DNA of 64,000 nucleotides from Mycobacterium intracellulare ATCC 13950 (GCF_000277125.1 NC_016946.1:4774001-4838000); one strand, 5' to 3'. Shown: positions 20,128-30,497, counted from the stretch's first letter. A program made the numbers and translations. The notes: generated from the sequence alone by a model not told the origin.

Positions 20128-23058
20128 TCAGCGCGGCTGTACCAATCCGCCCGGCGGGTGCTCCTCGACGTCGTTGAGGATCAGCTCGCGCACCGCGGGA
20201 CGCGGTCCGTACGGTCGCAGCATGGTGCTGGCCGGCCGTGGCCGCACGTGCTGCGGCCACCAGAACCAACGCCCGAGCAAGGTGGCCAGCGACGGTGTCA
20301 TGAACGACCGCACGATCAAGGTGTCGAACAGCAGACCCAGCGCGATCGTCGTACCCACCTGGGCCATCACCAGCAGCGGGCTGAACATGAACGTGGCCAT
20401 CGTCGCGGCGAACACCAGACCGGCGGAGGTGACCACCGAGCCCGAACCGGCCATCGCGCGGATCGTCCCGGTCTTGAGCCCGGCGTGGATTTCCTCTTTG
20501 AACCGCGATATCAGCAGCAGGTTGTAGTCCGAGCCGACCGCCAGCAGCAGGATGACCGCCATCGCCAGCACCATCCAGTGCAACTTCAAACCCAGGATGT
20601 ACTGCCATAAGAGCACGGAGAGTCCGAACGAGGCGCCCAGCGACAGCAACACCGTGCCGACGATCACGACGGCCGCCACGACGCTTCGGGTGATCACCAG
20701 CATGATGACGAAAATCAAAGTGGCCGCGGCGATTCCGGCGATGATCAGGTCGATGTCGGAGCCGTCGTGCATGTCCTTGTACGTCGCCGCGGTGCCGCCG
20801 AGGTAGACCTTGGCGCCCTCCCAGGGGGTGCCCTTGATCGCCTCGTGCACGGCCTGCTTGATCGGCTCGATGTGGTTGATGCCTTCGGGGGTCGCCGGGT
20901 CGCCTTCGTGGGAAATGATCAGCCGGACGGCGTGCCCGTTCGGCGATATGAACTGCTTGAGACCCCGCGCGAAATCCGGGCTCTTGAACGCCTCCGGCGG
21001 AAGGTAGAACGTGTCGTCGTTCTTCGCCTTGTCGAAGGCATCGCCCTGCGCGGTGGCGTTGTCGGCCTGCGCTTTCGCCTGTTCGTTAAGTCCCTGTGTG
21101 ATCGCGTAATTCGACATGATGGTGTCGAGGTTGCGCTGCTGGCTCTCGATCTGCGGGGGGATCAGCGCCACCAGCTTGGGCTGGATCCGATCCAGCTTGT
21201 CCAGGTTCGCGCTCAGGTTCACGATGTTCTCGGCCACCTGGTCGATGCCGTCGAGCGCGTTGAAGACCGACCGGAGTGCCCAGCAGGCCGGGATGTCGTA
21301 GCAGTGCTTCTCCCAGTAGAAGTAGCTGCGGATCGGCCGGAGGAAGTCGTCGAAGTTGGCGATGTCGTCGCGCAACCTCTCGGTGATCTGCACGGTTTCC
21401 TTGGTGAGCCTGGTGGTTTCGTGCGTGGTGTTGCTCAGATCCTGGGTCACCTGCATCTGCTCGTGCAGCGTTGCCATCGTCTTGTGCAGCTCGTCGGCCT
21501 GCTTGAGCAGATTGTTCGCCTGCTCCTCTTGGTAGTGCTGGGTCTGGATCCGCCCCGCGGCTTGCGCGCCCATCTGAAACCCGAGGGTGCTGTGGTCGAG
21601 CGGCGTGCCCAACGGCCGGGTGATGGTCTGCACGCGGCCGATACCCGGGATGTGGAAGACCGCCTTGGCGACCTTGTCCAGGACCAGGAAGTCGGCCGGG
21701 TTACGCAGGTCGTGATCGGTCTCGATCATCAACAGCTCGGGATTGAGCCGAGCCTGGTCGAAGTGCCGATCCGCGGCGGCATAACCGACATTGGCCGGGG
21801 TGTCCGCCGGCAGGAAGTGGCGGTTGTCGTAGTCCGTCTTGTAACCGGGCAGGGCGAGCAGACCGACCAACGCGACCGCGATGGTCACCGCGAGAACGGG
21901 TGCGGGCCAGCGGACCACCGCGGTGCCCATGCGACGCCAGCCCCGGGTCTGCAGCTTGCGCTTCGGGTCCATGAGCTTGAAGAACGACGCCACCGTCAAC
22001 ACCGCCGGGCCCAGCGTCAACGCCGCGAGAACCGCCACCAGCATGCCGACCGCGCACGGCACGCCCAGCGTCTGGAAGTACGGCAGCCGGCAGAAGCTCA
22101 GGCAGTACATCGCGCCGGCGATGGTCAATCCCGACCCGAGCACGACATGCGCGGTGCTGTGGAACATGGTGTAGAACGCTTTTTCGCGCGACTCGCCCAG
22201 ACCACGGGCCTCGTGGTAGCGGCCGACCACGAAGATCGCGTAGTCGGTCCCGGCGGCGATCGCCATCAGCACCAGCATGTTGTTGGCGAAGGTGGAAAGC
22301 CCGATGATCCCGTAGTTTCCCAGGACCGCGACGACGCCACGGGCCGCCGCCAGTTCGATGAACACCATGACGAGCATGATCAGCATGGTGATCGCCGACC
22401 GATAGACGAATAGCAGCATCAAGATGATCACCAAGAACGTGACGAGCGTGACCTTCGCTACGCCCTTCTCACCCGCGTGGGATTGATCGGCGAACAGCGG
22501 ACCCGCGCCGGTGACGTATGCCTTGATTCCCGGCGGCGCGGGTACCGAGTCCACGATCTTGCGGACGGCCGCGGCGGACTCGTTCGCCAGGCCGCCGCCC
22601 ATGTTGCCGGCGAGGTAAACCTGGACGTACGCGGCCTTTTGGTCGTGGCTCTGGGAACCCGCCGCCGTGAGCGGATCGCTCCAGAAATCCTGGACGTGCT
22701 GGACGTGTTTCTTGTCTTGCTCGACGCGCCTGACGATCTCGTCGTAGTAGCGGTGCGCTTCGGCCCCGAGTGGCTTGTCGCCCTCCAGCAGGATCATGGC
22801 CGAGTTGTCGGAGTTGAACTCTTTGAACGTCGACCCGACCTTCATCATCGACTGGAATGACGCCGCGTCGGTCGGACTCATCGACACCGAGTGGGTTTTG
22901 GCGACGACCTCCAGCTGCGGGGCCACGGTGTTGGTGACGAACACGATGCCCAACCACACCAGGACGATCGGCAGGGCCAGCTTGTGGATCATCCGCGGCA
23001 GGAACGGCGGGATCAGCGGCTGATCGACGCGCGGCGGAACCTCGCCCGGCTCGCTCAT
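20128..23058 (-). CDS. MmpL family RND transporter (MmpL1/2/4 type)
   Basis: A 976-residue MmpL inner-membrane transporter. It has an N-terminal membrane helix, a periplasmic domain, a first bundle of helices containing [20 protein letters not shown] (the Asp-Tyr proton-relay motif), a large second periplasmic loop with a coiled-coil and [14 protein letters not shown], then a second bundle with [18 protein letters not shown]. Related MmpL4/5 export siderophores and drugs; MmpL1/2 substrates are unknown. The ATG at 23058 overlaps the mmpS stop (ATGA), so the pair is coupled. I do not assign a number because the paired MmpS is divergent. Confidence 0.92.
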   Translation of the reverse strand: MSEPGEVPPRVDQPLIPPFLPRMIHKLALPIVLVWLGIVFVTNTVAPQLEVVAKTHSVSMSPTDAASFQSMMKVGSTFKEFNSDNSAMILLEGDKPLGAEAHRYYDEIVRRVEQDKKHVQHVQDFWSDPLTAAGSQSHDQKAAYVQVYLAGNMGGGLANESAAAVRKIVDSVPAPPGIKAYVTGAGPLFADQSHAGEKGVAKVTLVTFLVIILMLLFVYRSAITMLIMLVMVFIELAAARGVVAVLGNYGIIGLSTFANNMLVLMAIAAGTDYAIFVVGRYHEARGLGESREKAFYTMFHSTAHVVLGSGLTIAGAMYCLSFCRLPYFQTLGVPCAVGMLVAVLAALTLGPAVLTVASFFKLMDPKRKLQTRGWRRMGTAVVRWPAPVLAVTIAVALVGLLALPGYKTDYDNRHFLPADTPANVGYAAADRHFDQARLNPELLMIETDHDLRNPADFLVLDKVAKAVFHIPGIGRVQTITRPLGTPLDHSTLGFQMGAQAAGRIQTQHYQEEQANNLLKQADELHKTMATLHEQMQVTQDLSNTTHETTRLTKETVQITERLRDDIANFDDFLRPIRSYFYWEKHCYDIPACWALRSVFNALDGIDQVAENIVNLSANLDKLDRIQPKLVALIPPQIESQQRNLDTIMSNYAITQGLNEQAKAQADNATAQGDAFDKAKNDDTFYLPPEAFKSPDFARGLKQFISPNGHAVRLIISHEGDPATPEGINHIEPIKQAVHEAIKGTPWEGAKVYLGGTAATYKDMHDGSDIDLIIAGIAAATLIFVIMLVITRSVVAAVVIVGTVLLSLGASFGLSVLLWQYILGLKLHWMVLAMAVILLLAVGSDYNLLLISRFKEEIHAGLKTGTIRAMAGSGSVVTSAGLVFAATMATFMFSPLLVMAQVGTTIALGLLFDTLIVRSFMTPSLATLLGRWFWWPQHVRPRPASTMLRPYGPRPAVRELILNDVEEHPPGGLVQPR

Positions 23059-23603
23059 GCGGACTTGTCCAGGCAATAGACGAAGGCGTTCACGGTTTGG
23101 TTGGGATCCGAGCGATTCGGCGTCTTGATGACGTCACCGCTTCCGTCGTGCTTGTTCACCACGAACTGGCAGGCGATCCAACTGCCGTCGCCTTGCGCCA
23201 CCAGGTTTGCCGGGATGCCGGGCTTCGTTGAACTCAATACTTTGCTCCAGGGCAAGGGCACGTTGAGGGCCTGCTGCGGATGGGAGTTTTCGTCGAGGTA
23301 GTTGATGGTCGCCGTGCTGCCCGGCGGGCCCCAGACCTGGAGCGTGATCGTCTTGGCGTTGAACTCGTCGAGGACCTCTCCCGAGGTGCCACCACCGAAC
23401 GAACCGCGGTGAACGCCGAAGACGCCGTGCAACCGGTACACGACGAAACCCGACAGCGCGACGACAGCCGCGATCGTGAGCACCAGCCAGAAACGCCCCA
23501 AAACCCCCTTTTTCTTGGCGCGCTGCGGAGCGGCCTTTTCGCCCTCCCCGCCGGCGGAGCCCTGCTGCTGCAGCGGCTCGGTCCTTGGCTCAGTCGTCGT
23601 CAT
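23055..23603 (-). CDS. MmpS family accessory protein
   Basis: A 182-residue MmpS protein, the periplasmic adaptor of the MmpL encoded next. A 40-residue basic, Gln/Glu-rich cytoplasmic leader longer than in MmpS4/5 is followed by a single membrane helix ([20 protein letters not shown]) and the MmpS beta domain with [26 protein letters not shown] and the C-terminal VYCLDKSA. The start at 23603 ([10 protein letters not shown]) has a GGAGCGCC ribosome site. It diverges from MmpS4/5 (extra loop, longer leader), so orthology to those is not claimed. It lies 77 bases after a TetR gene on the same strand. Confidence 0.88.
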   Translation of the reverse strand: MTTTEPRTEPLQQQGSAGGEGEKAAPQRAKKKGVLGRFWLVLTIAAVVALSGFVVYRLHGVFGVHRGSFGGGTSGEVLDEFNAKTITLQVWGPPGSTATINYLDENSHPQQALNVPLPWSKVLSSTKPGIPANLVAQGDGSWIACQFVVNKHDGSGDVIKTPNRSDPNQTVNAFVYCLDKSA

Positions 23604-23680
23604 GGGCGCTCCAAGTCCCTTCCCGTGTTCACCGGTTGAAGATCGCCAAGCCACAGCGTTACCGGCCTCCCTCCCTGAGT

Positions 23681-24349
23681 TCATGCGGCTTCCGCGATGA
23701 GCCCGATGCACGTGGCAGTCAGCAGGCGCGTCAGCGCGGTCGCGAAGTCCAGATTCCACTCCGGCGGAGCCACTTCCGGCTCCTCGGCGTAGACGTCGGT
23801 GAGATCCGCCGGCGGGTTCGCGACCTGCCACAGGGTGGCCGCCAGCGAGTACGCGGCCAGCAGGATGTCGAGCGACCCCGACCGCCCGAGCTCGGGCAGC
23901 GCCCTCTCGATGGCATCGGCGAGCGAGCGCGTGGCGGCGGTGCTGATGCGCCTGACCTCGATGACCCGCTCCGCGTCCACCTCGTGCTCCAGGTGCAGGT
24001 GCAGGTTGGCCAGCAGGTCGCAGAACAGCGGATCGTCGGCCAGCGCCTCGGCCAGCGTCCCGGCGATGCGCGACGGCGATTTGGCGCCGGGCTCGGCCAG
24101 CTTGTCCGACACGGTGTTCGACCACCGCACCCACCCCTCGGCGGACAGGCGCAGCAGCACTTCCTTGTGCGAGGTGAAGTAGCGGCGCACCGCCGAGTAG
24201 TGAATTCCGGCGCGGCTCGCCACCGCGGTCAGGGTGACCGACGCGACGCCCGTCTCCATCGCCAGCGAGCGTGCGGCTTCCACGAGGGCCTCCGCACGTT
24301 GGCGCTTCTTTTCCTCGGTGCGGGCACGCTGGAATGTCAGTTGCGCCAC
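23681..24349 (-). CDS. TetR family regulator upstream of mmpS-mmpL
   Basis: A 222-residue TetR protein. The HTH lies at about residues 25-60 (VTLTAVASRAGIHYSAVRRY, then FTSHKEVLLRL), with a helical ligand domain behind. The frame is open much further upstream, but that part overlaps dipZ on the other strand and has no TetR similarity. The GTG at 24349 (V-A-Q-L-T-F-Q-R) is chosen; the start is not certain. It is on the same strand as mmpS and mmpL and divergent from dipZ. A pair of 23-base direct repeats in the divergent gap are likely operator sites. Confidence 0.87.
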   Translation of the reverse strand: MAQLTFQRARTEEKKRQRAEALVEAARSLAMETGVASVTLTAVASRAGIHYSAVRRYFTSHKEVLLRLSAEGWVRWSNTVSDKLAEPGAKSPSRIAGTLAEALADDPLFCDLLANLHLHLEHEVDAERVIEVRRISTAATRSLADAIERALPELGRSGSLDILLAAYSLAATLWQVANPPADLTDVYAEEPEVAPPEWNLDFATALTRLLTATCIGLIAEAA

Positions 24350-24359
24350 CGGAAGAGCG

Positions 24360-24405
24360 TAACGCACGTCGTGTGATTTGTATAACGCACGTTGCGTGAT
24401 TTGTG
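24360..24405. promoter_or_regulatory. Adjacent 23-bp direct repeats, probable TetR operators
   Basis: Two directly adjacent 23-base units (24360-24382 and 24383-24405) differ at three positions. The second contains the perfect inverted repeat ACGCA-CGT-TGCGT. They start 11 bases upstream of the TetR GTG and lie in the divergent gap with dipZ (24480), so they could govern both directions. Confidence 0.7.
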
Positions 24406-24479
24406 CGAGGTCACTCTCGTCGGCGGCGCGAACGGGTAAAGGTGGAACCATGCTCCCGTCGCGTCCTTGGAAATAGCGC

Positions 24480-26222
24480 GTGCAGACCATCGCCCTGATC
24501 GGGTTTCTCGGCGGGCTGATCACCGGCATCTCGCCGTGCATCCTGCCGGTGCTCCCGGTGATCCTGCTGTCCGGTGCGGGCGGTACCCGAGCCGACTCCC
24601 GCCGCGTGAGTTCGGTGTCCCGCCCGTATCTGGTGATCGCGGGGCTGGTGTGCAGCTTCAGCCTGGCCACCCTGCTCGGCTCCGCGCTGTTGACGGCGCT
24701 GCACCTGCCGCAGGACGCGATCCGGTGGGCCGCCCTGGTGGTGTTGACCCTCATCGGCCTGGGGCTGATCTTCCCGCCGGTGCAGCACCTGATCGAACGG
24801 CCGTTCGCCTACCTCCCGCAGCGCCAAATCGGCGCCAACGCAGACGGTTTCGGCCTCGGTCTGACGTTGGGCGCCCTCTACGTGCCGTGCGCCGGTCCGG
24901 TGCTCGCGGCGATCGTGGTCGCCGGCGGAACCTCGTCGATCGGTCCGGGCGCGCTGGTGTTGACCGCGACCTTCGCCCTCGGAAATGCCGTGCCGCTGTT
25001 GGCCTTCGCGCTGGCCGGGCGGCGCGTCGCCGAGCGCGTCGCCGCGTTCCGCCGACGGCAGCGTGCGATTCAGATCGCCGGCGGGATCGCGATGATCGTG
25101 CTGGCCGCGGCGCTGGTGTTCAACCTGCCGGCGATGCTGCAGCGAGCCGTCCCCGACTACACGACGGCGATGCAGAACAAGCTGGGCGCCAACGACATCG
25201 GGCACAGCCTGAACCCCACCCCCGCGCAGCAGCCGAACCGCGGCACCGGGCTGGCGCTGAGCCCGCCCAGCGTCACCGTCGAGGGGGCGCTCAGCGACTG
25301 CTCCAGCGGTTCGGACGAGCTGCAACAGTGCGGGCCCGCGCCCGCCCTGACCGGCGTCACCGGGTGGCTCAACACCCCGGACGGCAAGCCGCTGGACCCC
25401 GCCGAGGTGCGCGGCAAGGTCGTGTTGATCGACTTCTGGGCCTACTCGTGTATCAACTGCCAGCGCGCGATCCCACACGTAATCGATTGGTACAACAGGT
25501 ATCACGACGCGGGATTCGTCGTCATCGGGGTGCACACGCCGGAGTACGCGTTCGAGCGGGTCCCCGAGAACGTGGCCAGCGGCGCCGCCGACCTGCACAT
25601 CCCCTACCCCATCGCCCTGGACAACGACTACGCGACGTGGAACAACTTCCACAACGTGTACTGGCCGGCCGAATACCTGATCGACGCGAACGGGCAAGTG
25701 CGGCACACGAAGTTCGGGGAGGGCGACTACGACGGCACCGAAAAACTGATCCGCCAACTGCTCGCGGACGCCCACCCCGGCGCGCCGCTGCCCGCGCCGA
25801 CGAGTTCGGCCGACACCACCCCGCAGACCCGGCTCACGCCCGAAACCTACCTCGGTGTCGAAAGGTCCGGAAACTACGGCGGCACCGGCGATTACACGTC
25901 GGGCACCGTCACGCTGAGCTTTCCGCCGACCCTGGCCGACGACACGTTCGCCCTGCGCGGGCGCTGGACCCTGGACGATCAGGGCGCCACCGCCGAGGGC
26001 GACGACGCCACCGTCCGGCTGAACTACACCGCGAAGGACGTCTACGCCGTGGTCGGCGGCACCGGCACGCTCACCGTGACCCGGGACGGCACGACCACCA
26101 CCACACCGATCGGCGGGGCGCCCACGTTGCACCGGATCGTCGCCGACGACTCCGCGCACCGCGACCAGCTGGACATGCGGGTCAGCAAGGGCCTGCAGGT
26201 CTTCTCGTTCACGTTCGGGTAG
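24480..26222 (+). CDS. dipZ: DipZ-type thiol:disulfide interchange protein (CcdA-TlpA fusion)
   Basis: A 580-residue fusion. Residues 1-230 form a CcdA-like membrane domain with the two proline-flanked cysteines of [17 protein letters not shown] and [12 protein letters not shown]. Residues about 290-435 are an extracytoplasmic thioredoxin/TlpA domain with the active site [11 protein letters not shown] (Cys324, Cys327). Residues about 440-580 are a beta-rich domain as in M. tuberculosis DipZ (Rv2874, about 695 residues). It should carry electrons from cytoplasmic thioredoxin to periplasmic disulfides. In M. tuberculosis dipZ lies between mpt83 and mpt70, which are absent here. It starts with GTG at 24480. 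Confidence 0.9.
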   Translation: MQTIALIGFLGGLITGISPCILPVLPVILLSGAGGTRADSRRVSSVSRPYLVIAGLVCSFSLATLLGSALLTALHLPQDAIRWAALVVLTLIGLGLIFPPVQHLIERPFAYLPQRQIGANADGFGLGLTLGALYVPCAGPVLAAIVVAGGTSSIGPGALVLTATFALGNAVPLLAFALAGRRVAERVAAFRRRQRAIQIAGGIAMIVLAAALVFNLPAMLQRAVPDYTTAMQNKLGANDIGHSLNPTPAQQPNRGTGLALSPPSVTVEGALSDCSSGSDELQQCGPAPALTGVTGWLNTPDGKPLDPAEVRGKVVLIDFWAYSCINCQRAIPHVIDWYNRYHDAGFVVIGVHTPEYAFERVPENVASGAADLHIPYPIALDNDYATWNNFHNVYWPAEYLIDANGQVRHTKFGEGDYDGTEKLIRQLLADAHPGAPLPAPTSSADTTPQTRLTPETYLGVERSGNYGGTGDYTSGTVTLSFPPTLADDTFALRGRWTLDDQGATAEGDDATVRLNYTAKDVYAVVGGTGTLTVTRDGTTTTTPIGGAPTLHRIVADDSAHRDQLDMRVSKGLQVFSFTFG

Positions 26223-26231
26223 CGGGGCGGC

Positions 26232-27104
26232 TCACGACTTCTTCCACAGACTGCCGACCATCGCGACGACCACGCCGAGTCCCACCAGGGCGGCGCCGGC
26301 CAGCAGCGTGACGTTGAGCCATTGGTGCACACCGGCTTCGGCGTGTCCGACCATCGCCTCGGCGACGCGCCGGATGTCGCCGGTGGTGCGGTTGAGCGCC
26401 TTGTCGACGTAGCGGCCGGCGACCTCGAGGCCGGCCCACCCGGCCGCGCCGACGAGCAGGGCGGACACCCCCAGGCTGCTGAGCGCCTTGCCGCGCCGGC
26501 GCGCGGCGGCCAGCGTGAGCAGCGCGCAGACCCCGCACAACGCCGCCGCCCCCACGCTTACCCACGGCCCCCAGGTGGACAGCCGGCTCAGCCGCCCCTG
26601 ACGCATCGCTTGTGGCATCGAAACCGTCAGCGGGACAGCCAGTTTCGCGGGAACGGTCACGTTGTAACGGCTGAGCAGCGGCCGGATCGAGTCGTCGCCC
26701 AGCATCGGGGCGACGTCGACCGCCCACTGATCGCCGTTCTCGCCGCCCCCCGGGTCACCGAACAGCCAGCCGTGCGCCGCGCGGTTGGCTTGGGCGAACA
26801 GAGGCGGGAAGGCCGGCCCGGCGGTGAAAGCGCTGGCGGCATCGTGCACGTCGGAGCTGTCGACGGGATAACGGCCCCCGCCGTGTTCGGCGATGAGAGC
26901 CATTGCCCGCGTGGTCAGTTCGGCCGCCATGGCGGACTGCAGGTCCGGGTCGGCCGCCGCCCCGCGCGCCAGCGCGGCGTAGCCGTCGGCGTCGACGACG
27001 TGCAGCTGCGTCCACGCCGCGGGGATGGCCACCGCCAGCGCCAGCGTGGTGATGAGCCACAACAGCACGCTCGCCGCGAATCGCACGCCTGCGAATCTAC
27101 GCAA
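26232..27104 (-). CDS. Integral membrane protein of unknown function
   Basis: About 290 residues: an N-terminal membrane helix (ASVLLWLITTLALAVAIPAAW), a roughly 130-residue external domain with many Asp and Ala, and three C-terminal membrane helices (near SVGAAALCGVCALLTLAAA, LGVSALLVGAAGWAGLEVA and VTLLAGAALVGLGVVVAMV) ending SLWKKS. I recognise no catalytic motif. The TTG at 27104 overlaps the DinB gene end by eight bases; a GTG at 27086 is an equally good start. It is convergent with dipZ, nine bases away. Confidence 0.7.
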   Translation of the reverse strand: MRRFAGVRFAASVLLWLITTLALAVAIPAAWTQLHVVDADGYAALARGAAADPDLQSAMAAELTTRAMALIAEHGGGRYPVDSSDVHDAASAFTAGPAFPPLFAQANRAAHGWLFGDPGGGENGDQWAVDVAPMLGDDSIRPLLSRYNVTVPAKLAVPLTVSMPQAMRQGRLSRLSTWGPWVSVGAAALCGVCALLTLAAARRRGKALSSLGVSALLVGAAGWAGLEVAGRYVDKALNRTTGDIRRVAEAMVGHAEAGVHQWLNVTLLAGAALVGLGVVVAMVGSLWKKS

Positions 27105-27615
27105 TCCCCCGCACGTACGCGGCCTGCCCGAGGTGCTGGGCGCAGTCGTCGATGATGCTGACCAACCGGGCGCTGGCCGTCACCGGCGGATCCCAGTTGG
27201 TGTCCACGACGCGGGCCAGCTCCTCGGCGGTGATCCCGCCGAGGTATTCGAGGGTGAGCTCGTGCACCGCGTGGTAGTAGCCGGACAGCAGGTCCGCGGG
27301 CGCCTTCACCTTGGCGACGTCGTCGGGCGAATGCCCGTAGCCCATGTCGCCCTGTGGCAGGTCCAGTCCGAACCGGTCCACCCACCCGTCGCGCAGCCAG
27401 ACCTGCTCGACCCCGGCCACGTCGGCCAGCTGGAGGTCCTGCACCCGCGCGCTGTGCCAGAGCAGCCACGCGATGCTGTTGGCGTCCGGGGTCGGCCGAT
27501 AGGACGACACCTCCTCGGTCAATCCCTCGGTGATCTCGTCGACGTGTTCGATCAACCGGGTGAAGGCGTCGCGCAGGAGGTCTTGGATTACGGCGGCATC
27601 GTCGGTGCGGGCCAT
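27097..27615 (-). CDS. DinB/DUF664 family protein (Rv0443 homologue)
   Basis: A 172-residue four-helix DinB-type protein. It has an N-terminal helix with the motif WLLWHSARVQDLQLAD and a C-terminal SIIDDCAQHLGQAAYVRG, whose His and Asp residues can form the metal site of this superfamily, which includes thiol-dependent S-transferases. The substrate is unknown; a mycothiol- or bacillithiol-type transferase role is inference. In M. tuberculosis Rv0443 is next to PPE10 and to rskA-sigK; here the neighbour on the far side is a membrane protein and dipZ. Confidence 0.8.
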   Translation of the reverse strand: MARTDDAAVIQDLLRDAFTRLIEHVDEITEGLTEEVSSYRPTPDANSIAWLLWHSARVQDLQLADVAGVEQVWLRDGWVDRFGLDLPQGDMGYGHSPDDVAKVKAPADLLSGYYHAVHELTLEYLGGITAEELARVVDTNWDPPVTASARLVSIIDDCAQHLGQAAYVRGIA

Positions 27616-27625
27616 ACTCGCGACA

Positions 27626-27997
27626 CTACGGGAGCGCGCCGTGGAAGACAGCCTCGACGTTGTTGCCGTCGGGGTCGCGCACGAACGCGCCAAAGTAGCC
27701 GGGGTGGTATTCCGGCCAGAGCCTCGGCTCGTGCAGCGGTTCGGCGCCCAACTCCACGGCCACCCGGTAGAAGGCGCGCACGGCGTCCTCGTCGGGCGCC
27801 TCGAACGCCAGGTGAACCTCGCGATTGGGTCCGGCCAGCGCCCCGGAGATCCAGAAGGTCGGCTTGCCCCCGCGGCCATACCCGATGGCGGGGCCCACAT
27901 CCAGCTGCCGGGAGAAGCCCAGCGTCTCCAGCACCGCGTCGTAGAACCGCTGGGACTTTGCGTAGTCGGCGCAGTTGATGCCCACGTGGTCGATCAC
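27626..27997 (-). CDS. Glyoxalase/VOC family protein
   Basis: A 123-residue single VOC-domain protein with beta-alpha-beta-beta modules: VIDHVGINCADYAKSQRFYD at the N-terminus (His as first metal ligand) and FGAFVRDPDGNNVEAVFHG at the C-terminus (Glu as last metal ligand). Members include glyoxalases, resistance proteins and dioxygenases; the substrate is unknown. The GTG at 27997 is chosen because an AGGA sequence precedes it and the protein then begins at the conserved strand; an earlier GTG exists at 28027. It is co-oriented with the DinB gene 11 bases downstream and divergent from the amidohydrolase. Confidence 0.8.
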   Translation of the reverse strand: MIDHVGINCADYAKSQRFYDAVLETLGFSRQLDVGPAIGYGRGGKPTFWISGALAGPNREVHLAFEAPDEDAVRAFYRVAVELGAEPLHEPRLWPEYHPGYFGAFVRDPDGNNVEAVFHGALP

Positions 27998-28044
27998 GGA
28001 AAAGATCCTGGCACGAGCCGCCGCCACGGTCGTAGATTGTTTGG

Positions 28045-29775
28045 ATGACTTGCGACCTCATCATCCGCAACGGCACCATCGTCGACGGGCTGGGGGGTGA
28101 GCCGTACGTCGGTGACGTGGCGGTGACCGACAACGTCATCAAGGCGGTCGGCGACGTGAACGGCGCCGCGGCGAACCGCGAGATCGACGCCACCGGGCTG
28201 TTGGTCACGCCCGGCTTCGTCGACCTGCACACCCACTACGACGGCCAGTCCATCTGGTCGGAGCGCCTGACGCCGTCGTCGGCGCACGGGGTGACGACGG
28301 TGGTGATGGGCAACTGCGGGGTCGGCTTCGCGCCGTGCCGCCAGTCCGACCACGACGTCCTGGTCGACGTGATGGCCGGCGTCGAAGACATCCCGGGCGT
28401 CGTGATGACCGACGGCCTGCCGTGGACGTGGGAAACCTTCCCCGAATACATGGACGCCCTCGATGCCGGCAAGCGTGACATCGATGTGGCCGCGTACCTG
28501 CCGCACTCGCCGCTGCGCGTGTACGTGATGGGGCAGCGCGGCGCCGACCGCGAGCCGGCCACCGAGGACGACCTGGCGAAGATGCGGGCGTTGGCCAAGG
28601 AGGCGATCGAGGCCGGCGCGCTGGGCTTCGCCTCGTCGCGGTTGACCATCCACAAGACCGAAAGTGGTTCGCCCATACCGAGTTACGACGCCGCCCGCGA
28701 GGAGATCGAGCAGATCGCCCGCGGCGTCGTGGACGGCGGCGGCGGCCTGCTGCAGTTCGTCCCCGACATCCCGGCCGGCGGCTACCAGCCCGTGCTGCAG
28801 ACGGTGTTCGACGTTGCCGAGGACGTCGGGCTGCCGCTGACCTTCACCCTCGTCGTCGCCAATTCGGGTGACCCGTCGTGGCCGGACGCCATCACCATGA
28901 TCGAGAAGGCCAACGCCGCGGGCGGGGACATCACCGCGCAGCTGTTGCCGCGGCCCATCGGGTTGATCATCGGGCTGCAGCTGTCGGCGAACCCCTTCGT
29001 GCTCTACCCCAGCTACCGCGAAATCGCGCACCTGCCGCTGGCCGAGCGGGTCGCCGAGATGCGCAAGCCCGAGGTCCGCGCCCGCATCCTGGCCGACAAG
29101 CCGGGGCAGGGCCACCCGATCCTGTACGTCGCCCAGATGTGGGACTGGATCTACCCGCTGGGCGAGGACCCCGACTACGAGCCCGACCCGTCGACCAGCA
29201 TCGGTGCCCGCGCCCGCGCCAAGGGCGTGGAGCCGATGGAGGAGGCCTACGACAGGCTGCTCGACGACGACGGCAAAGCCATGCTGCTGGTCGCGACCAG
29301 CAACCTGCAGGGCAACTCGCTGGACACCGTCGGGGAGCTGTTGCACCGCGACGACGTGGTGCTCGGCCTCGGCGACGGCGGCGCGCACTACGGCATGATC
29401 TGCGACGCCAGCTACTCGACGTACTTCCTGACCCACTGGGCGCGGGACCGCAAGGCCGGACGGTTCACGGTGCCCGAGGCGGTTCGCGAGCTCACCTCGG
29501 TGCCGGCGCGCATCGCCGGGCTGAGCGATCGCGGCCGTATCGCCGTGGGCTACAAGGCCGATCTCAACGTCATCGACCACGCCGCCCTGCGCCTGCACAA
29601 GCCGGTCATCACCTACGACCTGCCCGCCGGCGGGCGACGCCTGGACCAGACGGCGGACGGGTATGTCGCCACGATCGTGTCCGGGGAAATCATCGCTGAA
29701 CACGGCGTCCCCACCGCCGCCCGTCCGGGCAAGTTGGTGCGGGGCCGTCAGCCCGCTCCGGCGCCCTTGCAATAA
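28045..29775 (+). CDS. N-acyl-D-amino-acid deacylase/D-aminoacylase family amidohydrolase
   Basis: A 576-residue amidohydrolase. It opens with the composite beta domain (DLIIRNGTIVDGLGGEPYVG), then the metal-binding motif GFVDLHTHYDGQSIW near residue 60 and GNCGVGFAPC, typical of D-aminoacylases (amidohydrolase family 3), with a further histidine-containing segment GDGGAHYGMICDASY and a closing beta domain (GYKADLNVIDH). It likely hydrolyses N-acyl amino acids or cyclic amides; the natural substrate is unknown. The ATG at 28045 is 47 bases from the divergent VOC gene. Confidence 0.88.
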   Translation: MTCDLIIRNGTIVDGLGGEPYVGDVAVTDNVIKAVGDVNGAAANREIDATGLLVTPGFVDLHTHYDGQSIWSERLTPSSAHGVTTVVMGNCGVGFAPCRQSDHDVLVDVMAGVEDIPGVVMTDGLPWTWETFPEYMDALDAGKRDIDVAAYLPHSPLRVYVMGQRGADREPATEDDLAKMRALAKEAIEAGALGFASSRLTIHKTESGSPIPSYDAAREEIEQIARGVVDGGGGLLQFVPDIPAGGYQPVLQTVFDVAEDVGLPLTFTLVVANSGDPSWPDAITMIEKANAAGGDITAQLLPRPIGLIIGLQLSANPFVLYPSYREIAHLPLAERVAEMRKPEVRARILADKPGQGHPILYVAQMWDWIYPLGEDPDYEPDPSTSIGARARAKGVEPMEEAYDRLLDDDGKAMLLVATSNLQGNSLDTVGELLHRDDVVLGLGDGGAHYGMICDASYSTYFLTHWARDRKAGRFTVPEAVRELTSVPARIAGLSDRGRIAVGYKADLNVIDHAALRLHKPVITYDLPAGGRRLDQTADGYVATIVSGEIIAEHGVPTAARPGKLVRGRQPAPAPLQ

Positions 29776-29814
29776 CGCCACCAAAAGTGGCATATACCAG
29801 CTAAGTTGGGTCCC

Positions 29815-30459
29815 GTGACGAACCCGCATTTTGCGTGGTTGCCGCCGGAAGTCAACTCGGCACTAATTTTCTCCGGTCCTGGTCCCGGGCCGCTGCTTGC
29901 TGCCGCGGCGGCGTGGGACGGGCTCGCCGGGGAGTTGGCGTCGTCGGCGTCGTCCTTTTCTTCGGTGACGTCGGATCTGGCCAGCGGGTCGTGGCAGGGC
30001 GCGTCGTCGGCGGCCATGATGACGGTCGCCAGCCAATACGTGAGTTGGCTTTCCGCGGCGGCCGCGCAGGCGGAAGAGGTGTCCCACCAGGCCTCGGCCA
30101 TCGCCACCGCGTTCGAGGTGGCGCTGGCGGCCACGGTGCAGCCCGCGGTGGTGGCGGCCAACCGGGCCCTGGTGCGGGCGTTGGCGGCCAACAATCATCT
30201 GGGCCAGAACACCCCGGCGATCGCCGACATCGAGGCGGCCTACGACCAGATGTGGGCCTCGGACGTGGCGGCGATGTTCGGGTATCACGCCGACGCGTCG
30301 GCGGCCGTGGCGAAGTTGCCGCCCTGGAACGAGGTACTGCAAAACCTCGGGTTCTCCAACACCACCACCGCGGTCACGCGGCCCGCCAGTTCCGGCGCCG
30401 TCGCCCGCGGCTACACGTCGCGCATCGCCGGGTTCCTCACGCCCCCGGCGCCGCAGTAG
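29815..30459 (+). CDS. Short PPE family protein (PPE10-like N-terminal domain)
   Basis: A 214-residue protein from a GTG start. The PPE domain is plain: [32 protein letters not shown] and a WxG-type helical hairpin ([13 protein letters not shown]). Only about 35 residues follow the roughly 180-residue PPE domain, whereas PPE10 (Rv0442c) is much longer, so this copy lacks most of the C-terminal region. It ends with TPPAPQ. No PE gene is adjacent. Export by a type VII system is expected of the family. Confidence 0.88.
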   Translation: MTNPHFAWLPPEVNSALIFSGPGPGPLLAAAAAWDGLAGELASSASSFSSVTSDLASGSWQGASSAAMMTVASQYVSWLSAAAAQAEEVSHQASAIATAFEVALAATVQPAVVAANRALVRALAANNHLGQNTPAIADIEAAYDQMWASDVAAMFGYHADASAAVAKLPPWNEVLQNLGFSNTTTAVTRPASSGAVARGYTSRIAGFLTPPAPQ

Positions 30460-30497
30460 CGCGGGGCCGCATCGGTTCGCGCCTATCCTGGGACATC

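Noticed and set aside
20128..23603. Naming the transporter pair MmpS4/MmpL4
   Set aside because: Position suggests it, and the MmpL resembles MmpL4, but the MmpS has a longer leader and extra loop, and orientation differs. Family level is all that can be supported.
24350..24754. N-terminal extension of the TetR protein to 357 residues
   Set aside because: The extension overlaps the first third of the CcdA domain of dipZ on the other strand, lacks similarity to TetR proteins, and would cover the likely operator.
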